A DNA stretch of 18,532 nt from an uncultured Sphingopyxis sp. (lineage in GTDB: Bacteria; Pseudomonadota; Alphaproteobacteria; Sphingomonadales; Sphingomonadaceae), in the NCBI GenBank assembly GCA_937957805.1, contig CALFXW010000030.1, positions 1-18,532 of the forward strand, given 5' to 3'. This document shows, piece by piece, positions 5,987-13,555 of this stretch (positions are counted from its first letter, which is position 1; every line of letters begins with the position of its first letter). The notes beneath the pieces were generated by a model. That model was not told where the DNA came from, ran no database searches, and saw nothing but the letters and a program-made list of their open reading frames with translations. The position numbers and the translations under genes were made by a program.

Positions 5987-7635
5987 ACGACATGGCCGCC
6001 AACCCATGTTTCGCTGACCCTTGTGTGGCGAATGGTATTGGGGCTGGCGAGCAGCGGGTCGGTATCCACCAACAGGAAATCGGCGCGCATCCCCGGCATC
6101 AACGTGCCGATACGGTCGTCGGCAAAACCGGCATAGGCGGCGCTGCGGGTAAAGCCGTCGATCGCCACTTCACGGCTGACCGCCTGTTCGGGGTGCCAGC
6201 CGCCAAAGGGTTCGCCCGCTGCGTCGGTGCGGCTGATGGCGGCGGCAATCCCGGCAAAGGGGTCGGGGCTTTCGACCGGATAGTCCGACCCAAAGGCGAT
6301 ACGCGCGCCGCCTGCATGGATGGTGCGCCACGCATAGGCGCCGCCCAAACGCGCTTCGCCCAGCCGTGCTTCGGCCATCAGCCGGTCGCTGGTCTGATGC
6401 ACCGGCTGCATCGATGCAATAATATGGTCGCGCCCGAAACGCGGCAAATCCTCTGGCCGGATGATTTGTGCATGTTCGATGCGCCAGCGCCGGTCGCCGG
6501 TAAAGCTGGCTGACACATCCTCTATGGCGGCCAGCGCTTCGGCATTGGCGGCATCGCCAATCGCATGAATGGCAACCTGAAACCCGTCCATCGATGCGCG
6601 CACCAAACGGTTGCGCAATTGCGACGGGGTGGTGAGCGGCAGGCCGCGCTGGCCGGCAGCATCGCTATAGGGTTCGAACAACCATGCGCCGCGCGAACCC
6701 AATGCGCCGTCGAGGTAGAGCTTGACCCCGATCAGCCGCAAATGGTCATCATATAACCATGGCGTCGGTTCGCCGCCCGCTATCAGCGCCATATTTTCAA
6801 CGCCCGCGCCATAGCTGATGATCCGGACGTTGAGCCGTCCGGCGTCCCCTGCGCGCCGGAAAGTCTGCCAATCCTCTATCGTCGTGCCCATGTCCGCCGT
6901 CGCGGTTATGCCGAGCGAGAGGAGGTGGCTTTGCGCCAACGCCAGCGCACGGTCGCGGTCGCGCGCCAGCGGTTGCGGCTTATGCGCCTCGATAAGCGCC
7001 ACCGCATTATCGACAAAAATGCCCGACGGCGCGCCGCTGGCACCCCCGCTCACCCGTTCGATGCGCCCGCCATCGGGTGCGCGGGTGGCAGCGGTCACGC
7101 CCGATAATTGCATCGCGCGGCTGTTGGCCCAACCGGCATGGCCATCGACCCGGATCAGCCAGACGGGGCGATCACCGACCGCGCTGTCGAGTTCAGCAGC
7201 GGTCGGAAAACGGCCCAAGCCCCAGCGTTCCTGATTCCAGCCGCTGCCCATAATCCACGGCGTTTCGGGGTTGTCGGCGGCATATTGGCGGATGGCGGCC
7301 AATGCTTCATCGAGCGAGCGGGTGGCGGTGAGGTCGAGCAGCATCAGCTTAAAACCCAATTCCATCACATGGCCGTGCGCGTCGATCAGCCCCGGTATCA
7401 GCACTGCGCCATGCCCGTCCTGCCGAAAATCGGGGCGTTCGGGGCGCGCATCACCCCGTTGCAACAGCCGTGCCACCCGCCCGGCATCGTCGATGACCAA
7501 GCCGTTGAAATGCACCGGGCGACCGTCAGCGTCCAGCGTCATGCCGTTGACATTATCGACCAAAGTGTCGGCGGCAACGGGCGCAGCGGCCATCGCCAGC
7601 AGGCTGAGGCAGGCGGCTTTCCAGATAGGCTGCAT
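5935..7635 (-). CDS. Secreted YtcJ-like metal-dependent amidohydrolase
   Basis: This 566-residue protein belongs to the amidohydrolase superfamily, YtcJ/amidohydrolase-3 type. An N-terminal signal peptide (MQPIWKAACLSLLAMAAAPVAA, cleavage near 22) points to export. Metal-site motifs are in order: PGLIDAHGHV (His87, His89), VKLYLDGALGSRGAWL (Lys305), VAIHAIGDAAN (His357), RWRIEHAQII (His388) and AFGSDYPVE (Asp451). The family hydrolyses C-N bonds of amides, formamides or cyclic ureas; the substrate cannot be read from sequence. It lies 11 nt downstream of the hydroxyisobutyrate-dehydrogenase-like gene on the same strand, with DUF167 overlapping its 3' end, so the three probably form one transcript. 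No truncation seen. Confidence 0.92.
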   Translation of the reverse strand: MQPIWKAACLSLLAMAAAPVAADTLVDNVNGMTLDADGRPVHFNGLVIDDAGRVARLLQRGDARPERPDFRQDGHGAVLIPGLIDAHGHVMELGFKLMLLDLTATRSLDEALAAIRQYAADNPETPWIMGSGWNQERWGLGRFPTAAELDSAVGDRPVWLIRVDGHAGWANSRAMQLSGVTAATRAPDGGRIERVSGGASGAPSGIFVDNAVALIEAHKPQPLARDRDRALALAQSHLLSLGITATADMGTTIEDWQTFRRAGDAGRLNVRIISYGAGVENMALIAGGEPTPWLYDDHLRLIGVKLYLDGALGSRGAWLFEPYSDAAGQRGLPLTTPSQLRNRLVRASMDGFQVAIHAIGDAANAEALAAIEDVSASFTGDRRWRIEHAQIIRPEDLPRFGRDHIIASMQPVHQTSDRLMAEARLGEARLGGAYAWRTIHAGGARIAFGSDYPVESPDPFAGIAAAISRTDAAGEPFGGWHPEQAVSREVAIDGFTRSAAYAGFADDRIGTLMPGMRADFLLVDTDPLLASPNTIRHTRVSETWVGGHVVWRRAEGNAPAPADGAR

Positions 7636-7646
7636 GGCGGGCGTCC

Positions 7647-8513
7647 TTATTTGGGCAGGCGGCGGATGATGGCGCTGGTGTCCTGCCGGCCCGCGCCCAT
7701 GGACTGTAATTCGGCGAAAAATTGATCCATCATTGCCGCAATCGGCAGGCTCGCGCCATTGGCGCGCGCTTCCTCTATCGCAAGGCCCAAATCCTTGCGC
7801 ATCCAGTCAACCGCAAAGCCAAAGTCAAACTCATCGCGCGCCATGCTGTGCCAGCGATTGGTCATCTGCCAACTGCCTGCCGCGCCGCCCGAGATTGCCT
7901 CAAATACCTTGTCGAGGTCGAGCTTGGCATGCTGGGCAAAGCGCAAAGCCTCCGACAGGCTTTGGATGGTGCCGGCAAAGGCAATCTGGTTCGCCATTTT
8001 GGCGGTCTGCCCTGCGCCTGCACGCCCGACATGGACGATGCGGCTGGCATAGGCGCAAATCAGCGGGCTTGCTGCGGCAATCGCCGCCTCCTTACCCCCG
8101 CACATGATGGTGAGCGTGCCATTTTCCGCACCCGCCTGTCCGCCGGTAACAGGCGCATCGACCACCATCAGGCCGCGCCCGTCCGCCTCCACCTGCAACT
8201 GGCGGGCGATGCGCGCCGACACCGTCGTATGGTCGATGAAGATACTGCCCTTGGCCATGGTGTGGAAAACACCGTCGCGGCCCATGGTGATCGAGGATAA
8301 ATCATCATCATTGCCAACGCAGCTGATGACCGCTTCGACCCCCTCTGCCGCCGCAGCGGGCGATGCGGCGATGCGCCCGCCATGCTCGGCGGCAAAAGCC
8401 TGCGCCTTGCTTTGCGTGCGGTTAAAGATGGTGAGTTCATGCCCGCAGGTGAGCAAATGGCGCGCCATGGCCCCGCCCATGACCCCCAGTCCGATAAATG
8501 CGATTTTTGCCAT
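7647..8513 (-). CDS. NAD(P)-dependent beta-hydroxyacid dehydrogenase (3-hydroxyisobutyrate dehydrogenase family)
   Basis: This 288-residue protein belongs to the family of 3-hydroxyisobutyrate dehydrogenase, tartronate semialdehyde reductase and glyoxylate reductases. Visible: N-terminal Rossmann motif IAFIGLGVMGGAMARHL (GxGxxG at 8-13), NR at 31-32 after the second strand, the substrate loop DAPVTGG (119-125), and the catalytic Lys172 in GQTAKMANQ. The exact substrate is not decided by these motifs; valine catabolism or glyoxylate metabolism are both possible. Start ATG at 8511-8513 (MAKIAFIGLG) is correct; an upstream in-frame ATG would add 39 non-family residues. Divergent from the threonine ammonia-lyase gene across 68 bp, and first gene of a probable operon with the amidohydrolase. 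Confidence 0.92.
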   Translation of the reverse strand: MAKIAFIGLGVMGGAMARHLLTCGHELTIFNRTQSKAQAFAAEHGGRIAASPAAAAEGVEAVISCVGNDDDLSSITMGRDGVFHTMAKGSIFIDHTTVSARIARQLQVEADGRGLMVVDAPVTGGQAGAENGTLTIMCGGKEAAIAAASPLICAYASRIVHVGRAGAGQTAKMANQIAFAGTIQSLSEALRFAQHAKLDLDKVFEAISGGAAGSWQMTNRWHSMARDEFDFGFAVDWMRKDLGLAIEEARANGASLPIAAMMDQFFAELQSMGAGRQDTSAIIRRLPK

Positions 8514-8546
8514 GGCGACGGGGCATAGCGCCCAGCACCGCGTTTG

Positions 8547-8570
8547 CCTATCGCCGATTTTGCCGATAGG
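8547..8570. promoter_or_regulatory. Inverted repeat in the divergent intergenic region
   Basis: CCTATCG and CGATAGG form perfect 7-bp arms around 10 bases, inside the 68-bp spacer between the dehydrogenase and threonine ammonia-lyase genes and directly before the G-rich Shine-Dalgarno of the latter. It could be an operator shared by both genes or an mRNA hairpin near the ribosome site. No regulator is encoded nearby to support a specific assignment. Confidence 0.4.
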
Positions 8571-8581
8571 GGGCGGGGGAG

Positions 8582-9838
8582 ATGACACAGACCCGCACCA
8601 CCACTCGCCCCCATGTTCCCGCCGTCGCAAAATTGTCGATGGCGGACATTATGGCGGCGCGGGCGCGGATCGACGGCGCGGTGGTGCGCACCCCCACCAG
8701 CGAAGCCCGCACATTGGGGGAGATGCTGGGGACGCGCGTCTTCCTCAAATTTGAAAATCTGCAATTTACGGCGGCGTATAAGGAACGCGGCGCGCTCAAC
8801 TGTCTGTTACAGCTCGATGCAGCATCGCGCGCCGCCGGGGTTATCGCGGCGAGCGCGGGCAACCATGCCCAGGGCTTGGCCTATCATGGCGCGCGTTTGG
8901 GTGTGCCCGTCACCATCGTCATGCCCAAAACGACGCCGATGGTGAAGGTGCAGCAGACAGAGGCGCATGGCGCCGAAATCATCCTCCACGGTGAAAAATT
9001 TGATGATGCCTATGCCCATGCCCGTCAGTTGGAGGGGGAACGCGGGCTCACCTTCGTCCATCCGTTTGACGACCCGCGTATCGCGGCGGGGCAGGGGACG
9101 GTGGCGCTCGAAATGCTCGAAGATGCGCCCGAAATCGACACACTCATCATCCCCATCGGCGGGGGCGGGCTGTTTTCGGGGATGGCGACTGCCGCGCGCG
9201 CTTTGCGCCCCGACATTCGCCTGATCGGCGTGCAGGCCGAACTTTACCCGTCGATGTATGCCGAACTCAACCATGTCGATATGGTGTGTGAGGGGGATAC
9301 GCTGGCCGAGGGGATTGCGGTCAAACAGCCGGGCGACATGACGCGCGCCATTGTCGCTGCCCATGCGGATGAGATTTTGCTGGTCGGCGAACGCCATTTG
9401 GAACGCGCGGTGTCGCTGATGCTGCAAATCGAAAAAACGGTTGTCGAGGGGGCGGGCGCGGCGGGACTGGCCGCAATGCTGGCGCATGCCGAAAAATTCA
9501 CCGGGCGCAATGTTGGTCTGGTGCTGACCGGCGGTAACATCGACCCACGGCTGCTCGCCAATGTTCTGCTGCGCGATCTGGCACGCGCCGGGCGGCTCGC
9601 GCGGCTGCGCGTGCGATTGCAGGACAGGCCAGGCGCATTGTTCAACGTGATGCGCGTGTTTAATGATCAGCGCGTCAACATCGTTGAAATATACCATCAG
9701 CGTATTTTCACAACGCTGCCTGCCAAGGGTTTGATTACCGAAATTGAGTGTGAAACGCGCGATCGCGAACATCTCGACGCGCTGATGGCGGCGCTCAGAG
9801 TGGCCGGATATCAGGTGAATCTGGTCGAACTGGCCTGA
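8582..9838 (+). CDS. ilvA: Threonine ammonia-lyase with C-terminal ACT domain
   Basis: This 418-residue PLP enzyme deaminates threonine to 2-oxobutanoate and ammonia, the first step towards isoleucine or a catabolic step. Visible: PLP lysine Lys67 in TAAYKERGALN (family form is S/T-F-K-x-RGA), ASAGNHAQGLAYHGARLGV (90-108), the phosphate-binding loop PIGGGGL (191-197), and EGAGAAGLAAML. The C-terminal 80 residues form one ACT domain (LRVRLQDRPGALFNVMRVFN), expected for allosteric control. The single-ACT, about 400-residue form is common in alphaproteobacteria; whether it is the biosynthetic or the catabolic enzyme is open. ATG 8582 has GGGGGCGGGGGAG just upstream. A monocistronic unit is likely, since a palindrome-rich spacer follows. 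Confidence 0.93.
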   Translation: MTQTRTTTRPHVPAVAKLSMADIMAARARIDGAVVRTPTSEARTLGEMLGTRVFLKFENLQFTAAYKERGALNCLLQLDAASRAAGVIAASAGNHAQGLAYHGARLGVPVTIVMPKTTPMVKVQQTEAHGAEIILHGEKFDDAYAHARQLEGERGLTFVHPFDDPRIAAGQGTVALEMLEDAPEIDTLIIPIGGGGLFSGMATAARALRPDIRLIGVQAELYPSMYAELNHVDMVCEGDTLAEGIAVKQPGDMTRAIVAAHADEILLVGERHLERAVSLMLQIEKTVVEGAGAAGLAAMLAHAEKFTGRNVGLVLTGGNIDPRLLANVLLRDLARAGRLARLRVRLQDRPGALFNVMRVFNDQRVNIVEIYHQRIFTTLPAKGLITEIECETRDREHLDALMAALRVAGYQVNLVELA

Positions 9839-9849
9839 GCATGTCCTTC

Positions 9850-9873
9850 GAAATTCGCTGATATGCGAATTTC
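9850..9873. repeat. Hairpin after the threonine ammonia-lyase gene
   Basis: GAAATTCGC-tgatat-GCGAATTTC is a perfect 9-bp stem with a 6-base loop, 11 nt after the stop codon. It may act as a transcription terminator stem or be the outer part of the palindromic block that follows; no T-run is visible. Confidence 0.6.
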
Positions 9874-9879
9874 GGCACT

Positions 9880-9996
9880 GTTCCAGCCCACTCCCGCCTG
9901 AAGGTGACGTGATTGTACGGGGGACAATCACGCTGAAGGGCGGCCACCCATAAGATACGATTACCTAGGCGGCCGGGTGGGAGGGAGGGCTGGAAC
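9880..9996. repeat. Nested palindromic element (117 bp) between ilvA and bpt
   Basis: Outer arms GTTCCAGCCC (9880-9889) and GGGCTGGAAC (9987-9996) are perfect 10-bp inverted repeats that extend imperfectly inward (ACTCCCGCC against GGTGGGAGG). Inside lies a perfect hairpin, GTGATTGT-acggggg-ACAATCAC (9909-9931), and a CCACCC...GGGTGG pair. No coding frame is present. The architecture resembles a REP/MITE-type non-coding element rather than a single regulator site. Confidence 0.65.
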
Positions 9997-10070
9997 CGGA
10001 TGACTCGAAACAGCCGGTTCAGATACCCAAACCATCTGTCCCATCCTGAATCATCTGTCCCGATGTGAAT
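9993..10070. repeat. Small hairpin and 19-bp direct repeat pair
   Basis: GAACCGG (9993-9999) and CCGGTTC (10014-10020) form a 7-bp stem. It is followed by two tandem 19-mers, CATCTGTCCCATCCTGAAT and CATCTGTCCCGATGTGAAT (10033-10070), sharing the first ten bases and the last five. The remaining bases to 10192 hold no gene I can support. Confidence 0.55.
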
Positions 10071-10192
10071 CACTGCCGCCCTTTTGCGGATGGTAAATGG
10101 GCTTTTGGCGAATCGCGTTGCTTGGCATATCGTCGCCCACAGCAATATCGCGTCATGGGGCAGGGCGCGATTAAGAGGGATTGGGACAAAAG

Positions 10193-10963
10193 GTGACAGC
10201 ACCATTTCGCTTTCCGCGTTTCTTTGTGACCAGCCCTGCGCCATGCCCCTATTTGCCGGGGCGGCAGGAACGTAAGGTTTTTACCGAACTGGCGGGGGGC
10301 AATGCGGTTGATTTGAACGACGCGCTGGGCCGCATCGGCTTTCGTCGCAGCCAAAATGTCGCCTATCGCCCATCCTGTCAGGGGTGCAGCGCGTGCATAT
10401 CGGTCCGCGTGCGCACCGACGATTTTGCGCCAACCAGCAGCCAGAAACGCAGTCTGAAAGCGCATAGTGATTTGGTTGTCGAAGCCCGCGAACCCTGGGC
10501 GACGCAGGAACAATATGATTTGCTGGCGCGATATCTCGCCCATCGTCACCCCGACGGCGGCATGGCGGATATGAGCGAGGATGATTTTGCCGCGATGGTC
10601 GAACAATCGCCGGTCGAAACCTGCATGGTCGAATATCGTGAACCATCGGTGGCGGGCAAGCCCGGTCGCCTGATTGGCGTCTGCCTGACCGACCGGCAGG
10701 CAGATGGCCTGTCGATGGTATATAGTTTTTTCGAACCTGATTGTGCCGAACGGCGCGGGCTTGGCAGCTTCATCATCCTTGATCATATCACCCGCACGGC
10801 GCGCGCGGGCCTGCCCTATGTCTATCTGGGCTATTGGATCGAAGGGTCGCCGCGCATGGCGTATAAGACGCGATTTCGGCCGATTGAACGGCTTGGCCCC
10901 AATGGCTGGCATGAAATGGACGACAGCGAATTGGCCAATGTGGGCGCGCCGATTACCGCCTGA
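10193..10963 (+). CDS. bpt: Aspartate/glutamate leucyltransferase (Bpt, ATE family)
   Basis: This 256-residue enzyme transfers leucine from Leu-tRNA to N-terminal Asp or Glu of proteins, making them N-degron substrates for ClpS/ClpAP. It begins MTAPFRFPRFFVTSPAPCPY, the standard N-terminus of this family, followed by ERKVFTELAG, the Cys-rich YRPSCQGCSACISVRV, AHRHPDGGMADM, FFEPDCAERRGLGSFIILD and YVYLGYWIEGSPRMAYKTRF. The C-terminal half is the GNAT-like transferase fold. Start: GTG 10193, with GAGGGA 12 nt upstream, gives the conserved N-terminus; the in-frame TTG at 10181 would add four residues and has no room for a ribosome site. It stands alone between two non-coding stretches. clpS is not in the window. 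Confidence 0.95.
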   Translation: MTAPFRFPRFFVTSPAPCPYLPGRQERKVFTELAGGNAVDLNDALGRIGFRRSQNVAYRPSCQGCSACISVRVRTDDFAPTSSQKRSLKAHSDLVVEAREPWATQEQYDLLARYLAHRHPDGGMADMSEDDFAAMVEQSPVETCMVEYREPSVAGKPGRLIGVCLTDRQADGLSMVYSFFEPDCAERRGLGSFIILDHITRTARAGLPYVYLGYWIEGSPRMAYKTRFRPIERLGPNGWHEMDDSELANVGAPITA

Positions 10964-11006
10964 TAAAATTGCCCTTCAAAAATGCGGCAATCATGCGCGT
11001 CGGCGG

Positions 11007-11036
11007 TTGACGGCGGGGCGCAATCAGGGCCATAGC
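11007..11036 (+). promoter_or_regulatory. Weak candidate promoter for the redox operon
   Basis: TTGACG (5 of 6 to the -35 consensus) is followed after 18 bases by CATAGC (3 of 6 to -10), about 75 nt before the first gene of the cluster. The 147-bp spacer after bpt also contains ATTGCC...GGCAAT (12-base loop). I see no clear CRP or FNR site. Low confidence. Confidence 0.22.
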
Positions 11037-11110
11037 TGACATCATAAAAATAAGGTCGCTCAAAAATCTACGCAACCGGTTCTGCCGGACGTGGGGGCAA
11101 TGGGGGGGCG

Positions 11111-13555
11111 ATGAGCGAGCCGTTCGACATCATCATTGTCGGTTCCGGGCCAGCCGGGCTGAGCGCGGCTGGGCGCGCGGCGGCGCGTGGGCTTTCCTAT
11201 ATATTGCTCGAAAAAACCGACCATTTGTCGGATACGATATATAAATATCAAAAGGGCAAGCACATCATGGCGACGCCTGTGCAGCTCGAACTGCGCAGCG
11301 ATGTCGGTTTTGACGCAGGTAAACGCGAAGCGATATTGGGCGAATGGGATGCGGCGGGCGCGACGCTGAATGTCGCCTATCAGGCTGATGTGTCCGCAAT
11401 TACCGGTGAAAAGGGCAACTTCACCGTCGCTGTGGCGGATGGCCGGACATGGGCCGGGCGGCATGTCATCCTCGCCATCGGGACACAGGGTAACCCCAAC
11501 CGGCTCACCATTCCGGGGGCCGAACTGCCGCATATCCAATATACGCTGGATGATCCGGGCGAATATATTGACGAACATATCACCGTCGTGGGCGGCGGGG
11601 ATGCCGGGATTGAAAATGCCCTCGGCCTCGCGCAGGATGAAGTGCAGGGCAATATCGTCACCATTTTGAACCGCGATGCCGGTTTCATTCGCGCCAAAGG
11701 CCCCAATGTTGCCGCGTTGATGGAATTGGCGGGGCGCGGGCGCATCAGCCCCAAGACCGAAACATCCCCCGCCAAAGTGGAACCGGGCTGGATTACGCTC
11801 AACACCCGCGATGGGGAGGAGCGGATTCGCTGTGACCGGATTATCGCGCGACTGGGTTCCGCGCCGCCGCGCAAATTTGTCGAAAGCTGTGGCATAGAAT
11901 TTACCGGCCCCGACCGCGAAGCATTCCCCCGGCTGACGCCAACCTTTGAAACCACGGCACCGGGCATATTCGTCATTGGTGCGCTCGCCGGATATCCGCT
12001 GATCAAGCATTGCATGAATCAGGGGCATGATGTCGTCGAATTCATCGCCGGCAACACCGACCTGAAACCCGTCGATGAAAAACTGCTGAGCCAGAAATTT
12101 GCCGGACTGCCCGGTGGGCGTTCGGTCGATGAATGGCTCGATTTTCTGGGCAGCCGGGTGGCGATTTTCGCCGAAGTGTCGCCGTTGCAACTGCGCGAAT
12201 TCATGCTCGATTCCGAAACCCGCGCCTATCGCGCAGGCGAAATTGTTTTCGAACGCAATGAACCGGGCTCATCGCTGTTTGCCATCGCGGATGGCGATGT
12301 GGTGGTGGAGGTGGATGCCAATGACGCATCGCGCACCGTTCCCATCGAAACCGGGTCGATTTTTGGCGAAGTCGGACTGATTTCGGGGCGGCGGCGCGGG
12401 GCCACCATCCGCGCCGGTTCGGATGCGATTTTGGTCGAAATGTCGCGCGCCGCCGCGCTGAAACTGATGAAGACCGCGCCGGGGGCCAATCGCGCGATTA
12501 CGCGCATCAGCCTCGAACGACAATTATTACAGATATTTGGTGCGGGGTTGACCCCTGCCGACCTCGTCGAGGCATTGGACGGGGCGCAGGTGGAGAGTAT
12601 TTCGGCCGGCAAGGTGATTTTGACCGAAGGCGATGTCGGCGATGATATTTATGTCATCCGCCAAGGGTCGATGATCGTCGAAAAAAGCATCGGCGGACGA
12701 CCGGTTTTCCTGCGCTACTTGCCCGCTGGCAGCTATTTTGGCGAAATGGGCGTGATCAGCGGCGATCCACGCAATGCGACGATCAAGGCGGCGATCAAAT
12801 CCGAAGTGGTCAAATTTCCCGGTGCCGCGTTTCGCAAAATGCTCGATGCCAAGCCTGACCTCAAGAAACGCATCCATGCGGAAATGGCGGATCGCCAGCA
12901 ACTCAACGCCTTTATCTCCGGCCATCAGGAAGGCTTTTCGAGCGCGGTTGAACTATATTCGAAAACCGCAACCTTCCTGATCGACAAGGGGATTGGGGAG
13001 GCGACGGACGTCCTGCTCATCGACGAAAAGCTCTGCGTCGGCTGCGACAATTGCGAACGCGCCTGTGCCGACAGCCATGAAGGACTGTCGCGGCTGGACA
13101 GGGAGGCGGGGGCGACCTTTGCACACATCCATGTGCCGACATCGTGCCGCCACTGCGAACATCCGCACTGCATGTCGGATTGTCCGCCCAATGCCATCCA
13201 CCGTGGCCCAGACGGCGAAGTCTTTATCGACGACACTTGCATCGGCTGTGGCAATTGTCAGCGTTATTGCCCCTATGGTGTCATCCGCATGGATGCGGTG
13301 CCGCCGGAAAAACCAAGCCTTCTTTCCTGGTTGTTTTTGGGGCGCGGGCCGGGGCCGGGCGAACCGACCAAAAAATGGGTCAAGAAAAATACGCCAGCCG
13401 GTGCCGAACGTCCCAAAAAGGCGATTAAGTGCGACATGTGTTCGGGGCTGGCGGGCGGGCCGGCCTGTGTGCGTGCCTGTCCGACGGGTGCGGCGATCCG
13501 CGTGTCGCCCGAAGCCTTTTTGTCGGTCGCTCGTCTGGATGAGGAGGCGGATTGA
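11111..13555 (+). CDS. Fused FAD/NAD(P) oxidoreductase - two cyclic-nucleotide-binding domains - four-cluster ferredoxin
   Basis: This 814-residue protein combines three modules. Residues 1-320 are a two-dinucleotide-fold flavoprotein (FAD motif GSGPAG 11-16; NAD(P) motif VVGGGDAG 159-166; FVIGALAG 287-294) of the thioredoxin-reductase class, lacking a CxxC redox pair. Two cNMP-binding domains follow, about 350-460 and 477-590. Both keep the phosphate-binding cassette (FGEVGLISGRRRGATIRA at 418-435; FGEMGVISGDPRNATIKA at 543-560), including the Glu and Arg that contact cyclic nucleotide. The C-terminus carries 16 cysteines in the four-[4Fe-4S] pattern of DmsB/HycB-type ferredoxins: C642/645/648/652, C679/682/687/691, C710/713/716/720, C774/777/786/790. 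There is no signal peptide, so it should be cytoplasmic. Likely role (inference): cyclic-nucleotide-gated electron transfer from NAD(P)H to the membrane partner encoded next, which starts in a TGATG overlap. ATG 11111 is preceded by a G-rich ribosome site. Confidence 0.93.
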   Translation: MSEPFDIIIVGSGPAGLSAAGRAAARGLSYILLEKTDHLSDTIYKYQKGKHIMATPVQLELRSDVGFDAGKREAILGEWDAAGATLNVAYQADVSAITGEKGNFTVAVADGRTWAGRHVILAIGTQGNPNRLTIPGAELPHIQYTLDDPGEYIDEHITVVGGGDAGIENALGLAQDEVQGNIVTILNRDAGFIRAKGPNVAALMELAGRGRISPKTETSPAKVEPGWITLNTRDGEERIRCDRIIARLGSAPPRKFVESCGIEFTGPDREAFPRLTPTFETTAPGIFVIGALAGYPLIKHCMNQGHDVVEFIAGNTDLKPVDEKLLSQKFAGLPGGRSVDEWLDFLGSRVAIFAEVSPLQLREFMLDSETRAYRAGEIVFERNEPGSSLFAIADGDVVVEVDANDASRTVPIETGSIFGEVGLISGRRRGATIRAGSDAILVEMSRAAALKLMKTAPGANRAITRISLERQLLQIFGAGLTPADLVEALDGAQVESISAGKVILTEGDVGDDIYVIRQGSMIVEKSIGGRPVFLRYLPAGSYFGEMGVISGDPRNATIKAAIKSEVVKFPGAAFRKMLDAKPDLKKRIHAEMADRQQLNAFISGHQEGFSSAVELYSKTATFLIDKGIGEATDVLLIDEKLCVGCDNCERACADSHEGLSRLDREAGATFAHIHVPTSCRHCEHPHCMSDCPPNAIHRGPDGEVFIDDTCIGCGNCQRYCPYGVIRMDAVPPEKPSLLSWLFLGRGPGPGEPTKKWVKKNTPAGAERPKKAIKCDMCSGLAGGPACVRACPTGAAIRVSPEAFLSVARLDEEAD

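Noticed and set aside
8807..9931. 374-codon minus-strand frame opposite threonine ammonia-lyase
   Set aside because: Antisense shadow with Gln/His-rich sequence and no family match.
10070..10912. 280-codon open frame on the minus strand across bpt
   Set aside because: It lies opposite a clear Bpt gene, its protein is His/Arg-rich without a recognisable motif, and high GC makes antisense frames long.
11100..11114. Four-codon leader peptide whose stop overlaps the start of the flavoprotein gene
   Set aside because: ATG GGG GGG CGA TGA is likely a by-product of the G-rich ribosome site; nothing indicates attenuation.
11060..12190. 376-codon minus-strand frame opposite the flavoprotein module
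   Set aside because: Shadow of the plus-strand gene: no domain signature, and it runs from inside one module to outside the gene.
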